Assembly (NCBI GenBank): GCA_024220505.1
Contig: JAKZZE010000020.1
Span: forward strand, 930,001 to 994,000
Source of the DNA: Rhizopus arrhizus
Taxonomy: Eukaryota; Mucoromycota; Mucoromycetes; Mucorales; Rhizopodaceae
Reading direction: 5' to 3'
Length of the DNA stretch: 64,000 nt
Part shown: piece after piece, positions 10,126-21,220 of the stretch
Numbering within the stretch: position 1 is the first letter of the stretch
How the letters are laid out: the number at the start of each line of letters is the position of its first letter
Made by a program: the position numbers and the translations under genes
The notes under the pieces: model-generated
What the model was told of the DNA's origin: nothing
Database searches by the model: none
The model's input: the letters and a program-made list of their open reading frames with translations, nothing else

Positions 10126-10735
10126 GAAAGTATCAGCGTGTTGGGATCTGGGGTTTGGGAACAGATAGTCTACACCTTCACGTGGTTGTTCCTGTGAGTA
10201 AAAGCTTGTTGCTTTGAAACTAAAAGAGACTCTAGCTTAGATATAAAGTCAGATAGAGACGGCTTTCTCCTTAAGAATGTAGCGAAAGTTTAAATATATA
10301 AATGTGTTAATGTAAAAGATCAAATGAACAAACATATTATTGAGAAAACCTTACCAGATTAAACAATAATCTCTTTTTGTTTTCAATATTAATGAAAATC
10401 ATTACTTAGAACGAACTTTGAACAACCTTACAAAGTATTCTTGAAACAGTTAATTGTACAGATTTAAATTGGTATTTGATCTCAGTCAATCCTGAATACT
10501 CACTCAAAAGCTTATTCGTTTTATATATCTAATCTGCCATCGCTGTTAGACGGTTTAACTTCTCATTCATTCTCTAAATTAAAATTTTTACTATAATGCT
10601 GTGATGGGAGCGAAAGATCCCGTACTTTTTTAATATTGCTCTAATGAACTTTGAAATAACAGAACTTTCTAAAAAACTATGACCTAGTACGCTAAAATTA
10701 CGTTTTGATATTCTAGTGCAATGAAAGGCTACCGG
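10126..10735. other. intergenic with a hairpin plus 22-nt shared motif
   Basis: No gene seen. At 10356-10372 AGATTAAACAATAATCT can form a small hairpin, followed by a 22-nt sequence (10377-10398, core TTTTCAATATTAATGAAAA) that recurs exactly at 29543-29564, also just after a hairpin. Confidence 0.5.
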
Positions 10736-10743
10736 TATAGATT

Positions 10744-11203
10744 ATATGGGAAACAGTGCTTTTATGGATGAATCAGGATTTAATGCACATCAGATACGAA
10801 AACGTCCTTGGCCTCGTATAGGTTAGTCTGCAATTGTTACAGTACCGCCTTAAAAGGAGTGACCTTGAGTATCATTGGATGTATAGCTTCATGTGAAGCA
10901 ATCAATTTTTGTACAGTTGAGCCGCTTGAATCAAGTGATGCTGCTTTGATTCAGAAAGAATTTCCTCAACTCAAAAAGCCTCTTTTCCTACCTCCTTACT
11001 CTCCATTTCTTAATCCTATTGAAGATTGTTGGGCAAAAGTCAAGAAAAACACTAAAAGACATTAATTGAGTAAGGTGGATCAGCCTACATCCAAAATTGC
11101 TGTTGCATGCGCTACTGTCACTGCTGAGTATTATCAAGGTTGTATTAGATATTCAAATTTTTTTTGGGATAGATGTTTATCAAAAGAACTTTTGCTATGT
11201 TAA
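10744..11203 (+). pseudogene. dead Tc1/mariner-type (DDE_3) transposase
   Basis: The fragment begins with FMDESGFNAHQIRKR, a typical first catalytic-Asp segment of IS630/Tc1-mariner transposases. It ends with FLPPYSPFLNPIEDCWAKVK, the third catalytic-acid motif. Between them it has an in-frame stop (TAG after RPWPRIG), a frameshift near 10852, and a deletion that removed the block carrying the second catalytic Asp. A further stop (TAA after TKRH) separates a last coding-like stretch (KIAVACATVTAEYYQGC). With one catalytic Asp gone it cannot encode an active enzyme. It lies inside the 7.85-11.59 kb inverted repeat, but the repeat arms look like gene 3' ends rather than transposon termini. Confidence 0.75.
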
Positions 11204-11403
11204 ATCCAAATGTATTTGTAAAGAATCTAAATATGAGCATAAAAAACGTCTTTTTTTTTATCGCAAAATCTGAAAAGTAACTTCTGTTAGCCTAAAAAAT
11301 AAAAATTTGTATCTGAATTTAAGAATCTAAAGGTCCTAAAAGAAACTCAAAAAGTCTGAAAATGAAAGGAAAACACTGCCATGGTTCTTTCCGCTATTAA
11401 TCT

Positions 11404-11588
11404 TTGAACAGACTCCTGTCTTGGATGAGGTTGTCCTCAATCAAATCCAGAAGGAACTATTGAAACTGTCCGCTTACAATTCTTTATTCTAATATCTTTT
11501 GTATTTTCGCGACAAGTCACTGTTTCATACACTTGTATCGCCCTTAACCCTTATACTCTTTGATGAGTTTTAATAAATATTAAAAAAA
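11404..11588 (+). repeat. right arm of long inverted repeat
   Basis: Inverted copy of 7850-8024. On this strand it reads FEQTPVLDEVV and onward, a stop, AATAAA, and a short A run at 11581-11590. The distance between the arms is about 3.4 kb. Confidence 0.85.
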
Positions 11589-11841
11589 AAAGATTCCCAT
11601 GTTTAGGTCTGTGAATTTACATATTGCTTTGTACTTGAAAGACAAGGTAGTCCGAATTGATCTCCGTCACTGTTTAAAGATGTACGTCTCTACTTATCTT
11701 TTACAGACAAGACTATTGTAATAGTTATAAAATGTATTTGAATGGATGAGCCGTAATTTTGTATTTATAAAAATGCATTTCACGCAAGTATCTACACGTG
11801 ATTATATCGAGATACTGATTCCGACTCTCCTCTCCTCTCAG

Positions 11842-11845
<4 letters not shown>

Positions 11846-11879
<34 letters not shown>
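11846..11879. promoter_or_regulatory. poly(T) tract upstream of the Rictor gene
   Basis: A T run of about 34 nt ending roughly 50 bp before the Rictor ATG. Poly(dA:dT) tracts disfavour nucleosomes and are common in fungal promoters. Similar long tracts stand just upstream of the RRP6 and MFS genes here. Confidence 0.5.
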
Positions 11880-11931
11880 CTCCTTTTCATTTACATACGC
11901 AAATACGACTCATCAATTACTGCTTTTTTTA

Positions 11932-14900
11932 ATGAGTCCTTCACCTTCCTTCAACCATTATTTACCATCTTCACAAAATAAAGATGCAGAAGCTATTGAA
12001 ATTAAATCGGCCGAAGATCTCACGACAATAAAGCAAGAGGTATTACAAAAGTATAGACATTCACTCCTTTTTTAAACCTTTATTTAAAAATCGTTAATTT
12101 TCTAAAAGCTGGAAGAATTACTGGCAAGACTTGATAAAGAAACAAAACTTAAATCTGGTGTTGAAAATATGTTGGAAGTGTATGTAAAAGATAAGCGACG
12201 CACTAAAGAATTAGAAGCAGAGCTAGAAGAATGCAATGGGGCTATTAATAAAACAACGAAAGCCATTGAAAACATTCGTCTCAATGCAGGTAGAGATAGA
12301 GAGATAAAGGGTTGCGTGGGGGAGGGAGGGAGGGAGAATATTGAACATTCAAAGAGTGAATGCTTTTTAAATTAGGAAACAATATTGTTGAGGTCGCCAA
12401 AATATTAAAAGCGCATAAATTTGTTAGTCATGGGTTTTCCATTACACCAACTACTTTAGCTCAAACACGTTCCAAATTGAAATCACTAACGACTGGCAAA
12501 CAAAAAGTGTCTCAAGAGAATGCATCTTTTCCTGATGACGGTAAATTAGTTACTGGTTTGATCTTTTTACTCCTTGTAAACTTAAAGTTTAATAGATCAC
12601 TGGCCTTTAGATAAAAGGCTAGAACACATCATGCAAACATTACAAGTAGATGAGTGGAGAATTGGTAATAAACCTGGAAATACGATAAAAGATTCAAAAA
12701 TGGAAAAACTTGAAACTTTAATTAGAATCTTGAAAAACACAACGGATATCCATGTATATTGTCTAAAAGGAAAATTAATATCTTGGTGAGTTATAAGGCC
12801 AAAGTGTGAAAATATAAATTACTTATAGTTTTATTATATAGTTTAAGGCAGTGTATTGTAAGCCCTACCAAGCATATTCGAATTATGGGATTACGAGCAT
12901 TGCGATTATTAGTGGAAGAACCAAATGATATAAAGCTTATGATGGATTATCAAATAGACATATTTAGTGTAAGGTAAATCATTCGGCAAATATTACTTTT
13001 TTTTTTTTTCGCTTTTACACCGAGAACCAATATTTTTATAAAAAAAGAGCCCTTGCTCGCGATCAAGAAGAACATGAGCCGGAGAGAGAACAAACATTAA
13101 AATTGATAAGATCATTTATTGAATACGGAGGTGTTAAACATATAAAGCAAGGTATTGTTCGATCAGTAGTTGCTATTGCTGAGCAACAAGATTGTCGACT
13201 GAGGAATATAGCCCTTGAAACATTAGCCGAATTAGGTAAAACACTACTATATCATTTTGCTCCCAAACAAGAAGCATTCTAACTTTTCATTTGCTTAGCC
13301 ATTTTGGATATTGAACTTACAGTGAAATCTGGTGGGTTGCGAGTCTTGATACAGGCATTGATTGATGGACAACCAGCCATATCCGAAATATTAATACAAT
13401 CTGTTCTTTATGTGCTCGATACACCGGATAGACGATGTTATTTAAGACCAGGTGTTGAACTAGAAACAATTATTGCGCCATTTACCGAATTAAACAAGGG
13501 AGCTAATTATGAAGAGCGATTAAAAAACAGTGTAAAGATGGTAACAACCCTAGTGAAGAGTTGGGCAGGCCTATTCTATATGAGTGCCAATAATATGAGA
13601 GCAGCAAGATCAGTCGTGCAAGCGTTAAGGATGCCTGTTCCTGAAACACAGGTAAAAGAATCAAAATCGTATATAGTGAAAAAGTTTGTCTTATATGTAA
13701 CGTCGCGTTATTATAGAGAATGGTATTAGATATGTTTTTTGATATTTTTAGAGTAAAATTACCAAAGGATCACCATGGCTTTTTATCAGGTCGACAACAC
13801 ACAGTTCAGATAGGACCTGCAACAAATCATGAATCACCAAAGACACCTTCACGAGGAGGTCCAACTTCTGTGTTAAACAGTGCAGTGATGACCAATCTAT
13901 TAACAGCAGGCGGTATAAGCCCGGATGCTTATGTTCGTTGCACTCAAGATTCTGGCGCAATATCAGCGAGCAATTCTGAAAGACTGAAAATGCTTGACCA
14001 CCATTTAAGTATTATCATTATCATTTTTATTGAATCTGATATCTTGATGGCCCTTGTGGATATGGTGAAATCAGATGATATTTTCATTTCACGCAAAGCT
14101 ACTTTACTCATTGGTGAAATTCTTCAACTCTCAACGCGTCTATTGCCCATCTTAATGGCAATCCAGGTCCAGTCTCTTCCTAAGCTATTTACCTTGGCTT
14201 CTAATTTTGAAGATGAGCAAGTGAGACATAATGCAAATACTGCGCTTGCTCATATCGACCGTCTCACGCGAGCACGTACACGTTATACAAATACGCCTGT
14301 ATCCCATAAAGCAAACGATAGGCCAAGTAGCCCTTCACTGCGTACTCAGGAAAAAGTTCATGAAGTAAAACTCAAGATTGGCTACGCAATTGATGATGCT
14401 CACTTTCGCCAACTATTGATAGATACACAAGCGCTCGCTACAAAAGACTATACTAAATGGAATTGGGAAAGTGTAATCGAACTTCTCCAAGGACCTTTGC
14501 TGAACCCACGTCGATTGGAAGAAGCTATGCGTAGCAAAAAGTTCATTAAGCGACTTTTAGGATTTTACCGACCTTTTAAACACCAATTTTCTGATATCAA
14601 TGCAACCAAGGGCACAATTACAAAGTATGTAAAAACCGGCTGTACCTTATTATCTACTCTATTAAGCAACCCAGATGGTGTACGGTACCTAAGCGAAAGT
14701 AAGCTATTGGGGGACATTGCGGAAGCCTTTCATGAGCTCGATCCTTTAAAGAACAATGGGCAGTCGGAAACAGAACCAATTTTTTCAAAAGAACGAATGG
14801 AAAGTACACTCACCTGCGGCTACTTTGCTTTATTGGGTACATTTTCAAAATACAAGGAAGGTGTTCGCATTCTCGAAAAGTTCAAAATCTTTAGCTGCTT

Positions 14901-16593
14901 TTATCAGATATCTGAACTTAAGAACAGAACTGATCTAAAGGTTGCCATGATTACCAACCTCGATTATACCTTGAATGGGCATCCCCGTGTATTGCTATCC
15001 AAAATTATGACGTCAGGATACAATCCAATGCGACTCTTTGCTACCCAACACATTGGCATGATTATGCGACAATCGGAGGCAGAGCACAATGATTGGCTCA
15101 TTCGATTGCTAGTGACTCAATTATACGATACTCATATGGATGTCTGCCAGACGGCTGTGAATTTATTGTATGAAGCCTGTGAAAATCAAGCTAATTTAGA
15201 ATTGTTGGTCAAATATCGACCCAGCCTTGGTCATTTAGGTGAAATTGGCAATCCGCTTTTACTTCGATTTTTATCAACCTCAACTGGTTTCCGATATTTG
15301 AATGCTCTCGGTTATGTACAAAAAGAGATGGATGATTGGTTTGAGGTAAGGAAAGCATCAAGATTTTGAAAGAAAAATGTGTTGAAAAAGCGTACATAGC
15401 GAGGGAATCAAAACTATGTAACTCAATTGGAGCTTTCGCTGGCGAGAGCTTTGATCAATTCTCCTGATAAAAAGACGATAAATCCATTTGAGGAAAGAAC
15501 AGATAGTGAAAATGATTTTGAAATGCTGTAAGTGTAACCATATGATAGCTTTTGTTACTTGACTCAAGATTCGCCTTTTCTTTAGTCAACCAGGAGATGG
15601 ATTCACACCACCTCACTTTTATGGTGAACTGACAAAGACAGAAGAAGGATGTACTTTACTAAGACAAAAGGGTCACTTCCAGTTATTTGCAAATTACGTT
15701 CGTAAATTCTCTGCGGAAAAGACTGATTCTGGAGAATCTTTGAGTCAATTAAAGGCTATCTTGTGGGCTTTGGGAAATATTGGTGCAACAAAAAATGGAT
15801 TACCGTTCCTTGAAGAAGAAGATATTGTAAAAGATATTGTTTATTTAGCAGAAAATAGTCAAATACTATCACTCAAGGGGTAAGAAACCAAAAAAAAAAA
15901 AGAATTAGCTACTCATTGACGTTGTAGAACTTGTTATTTTGTACTTGGCCTGATTGCAAAGACACAGCAAGGCGTGGAAATGTTAGGGGAGATAGGCTGG
16001 GAAAGTGTAGTGTCAGCTAATGGAGAACCTGAAGGGTTATGTGTACCATTAAATTTACAAAAATTCCTGAGTGTGAGTAATGAAACAAAATATTTAAAAT
16101 GCGCTTAGTAACACCATCAAAACAATAGATTCAAAACTGGAAGTACAAGCCAGCTCTCTCATCACCACCACAATTGCCTAAGTCAGCGACTTTAGACTCA
16201 ATAGGAGCAGACATCTTAAAGCATATTGGCGATATGAGTAATCACATATTAGCTAATGAGGCATCAAAAAACCTTGCAAAATTGAAGCAAACATACCCAG
16301 ATTCATTTAAAAGAGTGGATTTATATTATTCTGTATGCCAGTTACTAGGTAGCTATCATTTTAGAACACCCGTGCGCAAATATGTTTTGGATATATTTGA
16401 TATGCGATTTACGAGTGAATTATTGCGAGCATTAGACGATATATCTGTTACCATAGAAACAGATAATTGTATTCCATTTACTATGCAACCCATCTCAATA
16501 CATACAACGCCATCTACAATACATGAAAATGTTATTATACCTCATGAAAAATTGGAAGCAAAAGTTAAAAAAATCGGTTTTCATGTAAAATAA
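11932..16593 (+). CDS. Rictor/Ste20-type TORC2 subunit
   Basis: Twelve exons join in phase (exons at 11932-12039, 12109-12289, 12376-12540, 12596-12785, 12842-12973, 13048-13235, 13299-13651, 13717-15345, 15400-15527, 15586-15879, 15928-16072, 16129-16593). The protein begins with a charged coiled-coil/HR1-like stretch (KLKSGVENML, KRRTKELEAELEE). It then shows the conserved Rictor blocks: HEAT-like N-region (HIRIMGLRALRLLVEEP, RCYLRPGVELE), DMFFDIFRVKLP, the middle domain (YTKWNWESVIELLQGPLLN), PRVLLSKIMTSGYNPMRL, and the C-terminal FLSTSTGFRYLNALGYV. Rictor is the defining scaffold of TORC2, which controls AGC kinases and actin polarity at the plasma membrane. No broken frame seen; exon 1 is only 36 codons. 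Confidence 0.9.
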
Positions 16594-17940
16594 AACAGGA
16601 GCTTGAATGCATTTTCCTGCAAAATAATCCAACAAAAAGACCATGCTTGTTAAACATGTATTATAATTGTAACTGCTCTCACAAGTAATTCTTTTTGAAG
16701 CAAAACACTAATTTTCCCAATTTCCACATAGTAATTATTCGAAGTGAGTAGTATACAGTTTTGAAATCCTAATGCCCTATTAAAGAGCTTTTCTTTCTCT
16801 GACGACAGTTATACTGGATTTCATCAGATTTGGGTAAAATAGCCACTGTTTTTGGAAATGTTCAAGTGAAGAGTTTGATAAGTAAAATCTAAAACTTCAT
16901 CTTATGCCAGCAGTATCAACGATGTTAACGTTGAAACTGAGAGAGGGCTGGGAAAGAAGAACACAAAGACAATATTAAAGAATAGAAAGAGATATTAATT
17001 ACATAAAGCTTTTTTTTGTTCAATATCAAGCTAAAAAAATGTATGATAAATGTTCAAAAACTTGAAAGGGTAAGTCTTGTTTCAAGTTTCTTTTCCTATT
17101 TGAATTGTTTTATCAAAAACCTCATGGCATGCGAAACTTGGTAAAAAAAAAAAAGCCATCTCTTTGCTTCTTTGCTAAGATTGTAGAAGAAGCAGAGGTA
17201 GTTTTGAAATTTAATGAGAGAGTTACATTTATACCTTATCCTCTTTTTGCATAAGTTGCTTCAAATAAATGTTAAAGAACAATCAATCCTTTCATCATAG
17301 TTGACTTGATAAGATAAAAAGAAAAAGTTGGATGAAACAGGGGTATGTGAAGTATCCCAAGAAAAAAAAAATATTTAAAAAGAATGAATGGAGGCCTTGC
17401 TTTGTTTACTCATCGTTTTTTTTTTCCTCCTTTTAGTTTAAAAACAACATGCGTAAAAAGAAAAAAAAAACTCTATTGTCTCGCTCTCTAGTCCTCTTCT
17501 TTCACTATTTGCTCTTTCATTTACGGACATGGTCATACTCCCGGCTTTATTAAGCCTTTCTAAACAACGGTCACTTCCACACTGTCAACAAAACTATTGC
17601 CGTTCTCTTCTGAAAAGGAAGCAGAACTAGGCTGCAATTGATGATTGCTTTACTTTTCGGAGGTAAGCGCTTTTATTCTTATGTTGTTTATGTCTTGATG
17701 ACTGAGACTGACACTTCATATACCCTATCAGTATTTTTGTTAATTCACAACCGTTTTCTATCAGAGTAAAAATACTACTTAGCCATGTAAACAATTTATT
17801 TACAAATACATTTCTTTTTTTATAAGCTATATCTTACTGTAATTCATGTTTTCGTCCTAACCCTATGTTGAGCCATACATGTATATTTGAATATAAAATT
17901 ACTTTTTTTTCTTTTTTTCTTTCTTTTTTGCACTCCTTGT
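16594..17940. other. intergenic, promoter side of RING gene
   Basis: About 1.3 kb with no gene recognised. It has pyrimidine runs close to the RING start. A possible 5'-UTR donor (GGAG/GTAAGC near 17662) is present but no matching acceptor is clear. Confidence 0.5.
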
Positions 17941-18462
17941 ATGAGTCAAAAAAGACCAAAGCTTGAATTTGACAAAGAAGAGGACGATGAAAGCTTTCAG
18001 TGTACATTTTGTTTGGATAATTGGAAAAGCAAAGGCGATCATCGATTGATCAGTTTAAATTGTGGACATTTGTTTGGAGAAAGGTATAAAAAGGATCGCT
18101 TTTTTTTATTTCATTCTATAGATTATTATATAGTTGTATTCGACGCTGGGTCAATGAAAGAACAGAAAAGTACAGCAGTAAACAAGCAACATGCCCTATT
18201 TGCGCGTAAGATAATACATAAAAAACACTTTTACATGTTGAGATTTGCTCTGATTAGGAAACAAATTAAATTAAGTCAAATCAGAAATGTTCAACCTGTC
18301 AAACTTGTTGTTCAAGATACCTCTAGTATTGATAAACTCACAAAAGAATTGGACGCAATCAAGACACAAATTAAGGAACAGCAAAATGCACTTGAATTAT
18401 CAAAGCTAGCACTGAGTTTATGTCAACGAGAATTAGCAAAAGTTAAAAAAGAATCTTTCTGA
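17941..18462 (+). CDS. small RING-finger protein, RFWD3-like N-terminal part only
   Basis: Three exons: 17941-18083, 18134-18205 and 18258-18462. The spliced product has a RING with CTFCLDNW, then LISLNCGHLFGESCIRRWV, then TCPIC. This pattern is close to RFWD3-type E3 ligases, in which the RING reads CTICLEPW...GHRLVSLKCGHLFG. A short beta-like PVKLVVQDTSSID segment and a coiled coil (LTKELDAIKTQIKEQQNA) follow, as in RFWD3, but the protein stops at about 140 residues without WD40 repeats. E3 ubiquitin-ligase activity is inferred from the RING. The stop is only 30 bp before the VPS52 start, so no downstream exon is hidden. Confidence 0.75.
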   Translation: MSQKRPKLEFDKEEDDESFQCTFCLDNWKSKGDHRLISLNCGHLFGERYKKDRFFLFHSIDYYIVVFDAGSMKEQKSTAVNKQHALFARKIIHKKHFYMLRFALIRKQIKLSQIRNVQPVKLVVQDTSSIDKLTKELDAIKTQIKEQQNALELSKLALSLCQRELAKVKKESF

Positions 18463-18492
18463 ACTTGAAATAAATCCTTTCTTTTTATAATT

Positions 18493-21185
18493 ATGCCTGA
18501 TAAGTCTTTACCACCTATACCCGACTCGAGCGCTCTAAACGAGCTTGATGTTTTATTAACCCCTCCGGCTACAGAAGTAAAGACACTTTTATATAGTACA
18601 AAATAGCTTTTAACCGCCATTAGGACAATAACACTGAAAAAAGTTTTACCAGTGAGGATGAAGTCGATTTCACATTTGACGATTTAGATGGTAATTGTGC
18701 AATTATTTTTTAATGTATGCAACGGCATAATTTTACTGACAGAGAAAGGGAGCAAGATGAATTACTTGATATCACACTAGAAAAAGATATGGACTTGCGC
18801 GAATATGCAAAGCAGATTATTACAGAGAAAATATTAGCACAAGAAGAACTTGAAAAGAAATGTAGTAACAAGTAGCATCTTCTCTCTTTTTGCTAACATA
18901 AAAAAATGTATAGATGCTGAAAATGTACAGTCTTTTGTCGATTTGCATACAGAAATACAAGTAAACGATATATAATTATACACAGAAAGAATAACTTGCT
19001 AAGGTACACGTCAAATAGTTTTGTGACCAAGTACTTGGGCGTATGGAAGAGCTATTGAACGTATTTCAAAGTGACCTTGGTAACATTAGCGGCGAAATAC
19101 AGAATCTGCAGGAGAAGTCTACATTCATGAACCTCAAATTGAAAAATCGAAAGGTATAATGAACATCACTGATAGATTATAAAAATACAAATACTTTCAT
19201 AGACCTTGGAAAGCAGATTAGGAAAGGCATTACAAGGCATGGTGATACCTCCTTACATGATAAAGTAACTTTACTTGACATCTGTTTCTTCAAACTCACT
19301 CACTTTAATTTAATTGTTTTAGAAAGATAACAGAGGAAGAAGTAGACGAAGTTTGGTTAGAATATCTTACAACCATCAACAAACAAATGCGTTTTATTAA
19401 AGCAAACCAAAATCGACCAATAAAATCACTACAAAATGTAGGACCAGAGCTAGAAAAGTTACGGCTCAAAGCGGCATCCACCATTCGTGATTTCTTTCTC
19501 TCTCGTATCCAACTGTTGTGTGTACCGAATGCAAACATCCAAATCATGCAGCAATCTGTGTTCTTAAAATACAAGGAGCTTCACGGCTTTATTATGGAAA
19601 GGCATCATGATGCAGCCACTGAAATAAGACAAACGTATATTAATGCATTGAAATGGTATTTTCATAACCATTTTGAAAGGTACTGTAAAGGTCTTTTAAA
19701 GCTTCAGGTAAAACCAATAATAGATAGAAAAAAAGCACATGTGTGAATTCATTTTCTTCATAGACTGTCCCTGTAGAAAAATCAGATATGATTGGCTCGG
19801 ATGAAGGCATTAGAAAGGGAGGATTATTTGGTAATAGTAATAAACCAGTAATAAACAAGACAAATGTATTTGCACTTGGTGATCGAAGTGACACTTTAAG
19901 AATACAAGATCCTGGTGTTATTTTAGTACATGCTGCAGAGGCTAAAGAACAGGTATAAATAACATATAACAAAATAACAGTAACTAATTAAATTAAAGAA
20001 ATACCAATTTGAACAATTGTTTCGAAGTTTCAATCTAACGCTCATTGACAACGCAAGTTCAGAATATCTGTTTATTCATGAGTTCTTTTCACGCGACTCA
20101 AAGTCTGCTGCAGACACAACAAAATCTTTGTTTCAATCTATCTTTGAATCTACTGAAAAAGTGGGGATGGTAAGCTTGAGAAAGGACTGATAGGGAGATC
20201 ACTGACTGATTGATTTATTGTACGCACAGCAATTTACGAAGGCATATGTAGAAAATTCTTATGATGCAGTTGGTTTATTGTTGTGTATTCGTATAAATAC
20301 ACAATTGGCATTGGAATTACAAAGAAGGCGTGTACCTGCTTTAGAAGGATACACAAATGCAACGAATATGCTTTTATGGCCCAGATTTCAGCATATAATG
20401 TCGCTACATATAGAGAGCTTGAAAAAGATGTTTCACAGTAAACCAATGCCTAAAGATATTCATCCACATTTTGTAAGTCTCCCTCTTTTGTGTATTTCTT
20501 TAGACTAAATTATTTATAACAAGGTAACTAGAAGATATGCAGAATTTGCAGCTTCTTTACTGGTATTAAATGATGGGTACGATGACGCCATATTATCCAA
20601 TAGTATTCATAGACTGCGCGATGAATTTGAAGCAGTCCTTTCACGCATGTCAAATGAATTAACCGATTCACCTAAACGTATTGCTTTTCTAGTGAATAAT
20701 TATGACTTGATCATATCTGTCTTTCAGGTAAATAAGTAAATACGAACCGATTTGTGTATTCATATACACATCTTGCACAGGAAACACACAGCCGAGCTAT
20801 AGAAAATGAAGTAAACTATTTCAAACAGCTTTTGTCACTTCAAACAAGCGCATTTGTGGATGAACAGCTAAAACCTTACTTTGGCACAATGATCCAGTGT
20901 GTTCACAAACCAGACACTTGTTCAATTCCTGATCTTGAACGTACCTCTTCTCACTTTGCACAAACATGGCGTCAATCACTTCGGTCGATTAATGCTTCTG
21001 TGATTCAATATTTCAGTAATTTTAAAAATGGTACAAGCGTACTTCACGCAGTCTTGGCTCAGCTGATTGTTTATTATACAAAATTTTTGGATATTTTAGA
21101 GAAGCGAGGCATCTTGGCCAGACTTCATCCAGTGGGCGTTCAAACGGTGATGGTGGAAATAAAAATGTTTAGAAGTACATTTTAA
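18493..21185 (+). CDS. VPS52: Vps52, GARP/EARP tethering complex subunit
   Basis: Twelve exons join in phase: 18493-18576, 18624-18690, 18745-18861, 18914-18960, 19019-19153, 19203-19264, 19323-19707, 19764-19952, 19999-20169, 20230-20472, 20524-20727, 20781-21185. Conserved blocks are SFVDLHTEIQ, CDQVLGRMEELLNVFQSDLG, ISGEIQNLQEKS, VIPPYMI, FLKYKELHGFI, VFALGDR and the C-terminal coiled coil. Vps52 is a core subunit of the complex that tethers endosome-derived vesicles at the trans-Golgi. The first ATG is 31 bp after the RING gene stop and was chosen because its exon joins in phase and no earlier ATG does. The gene converges on the MIT-domain gene with 35 bp between stop codons. Confidence 0.92.
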
Positions 21186-21220
21186 ATAATAAAATAATAT
21201 ATTATGATTAACTAGTATTA

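Noticed and set aside
7850..11588. Intact DNA transposon with 175-bp terminal inverted repeats
   Set aside because: The arms carry the end of a protein-coding gene, polyadenylation signals and outward A tails, and no target duplication was found outside them. Kept as a possibility only.
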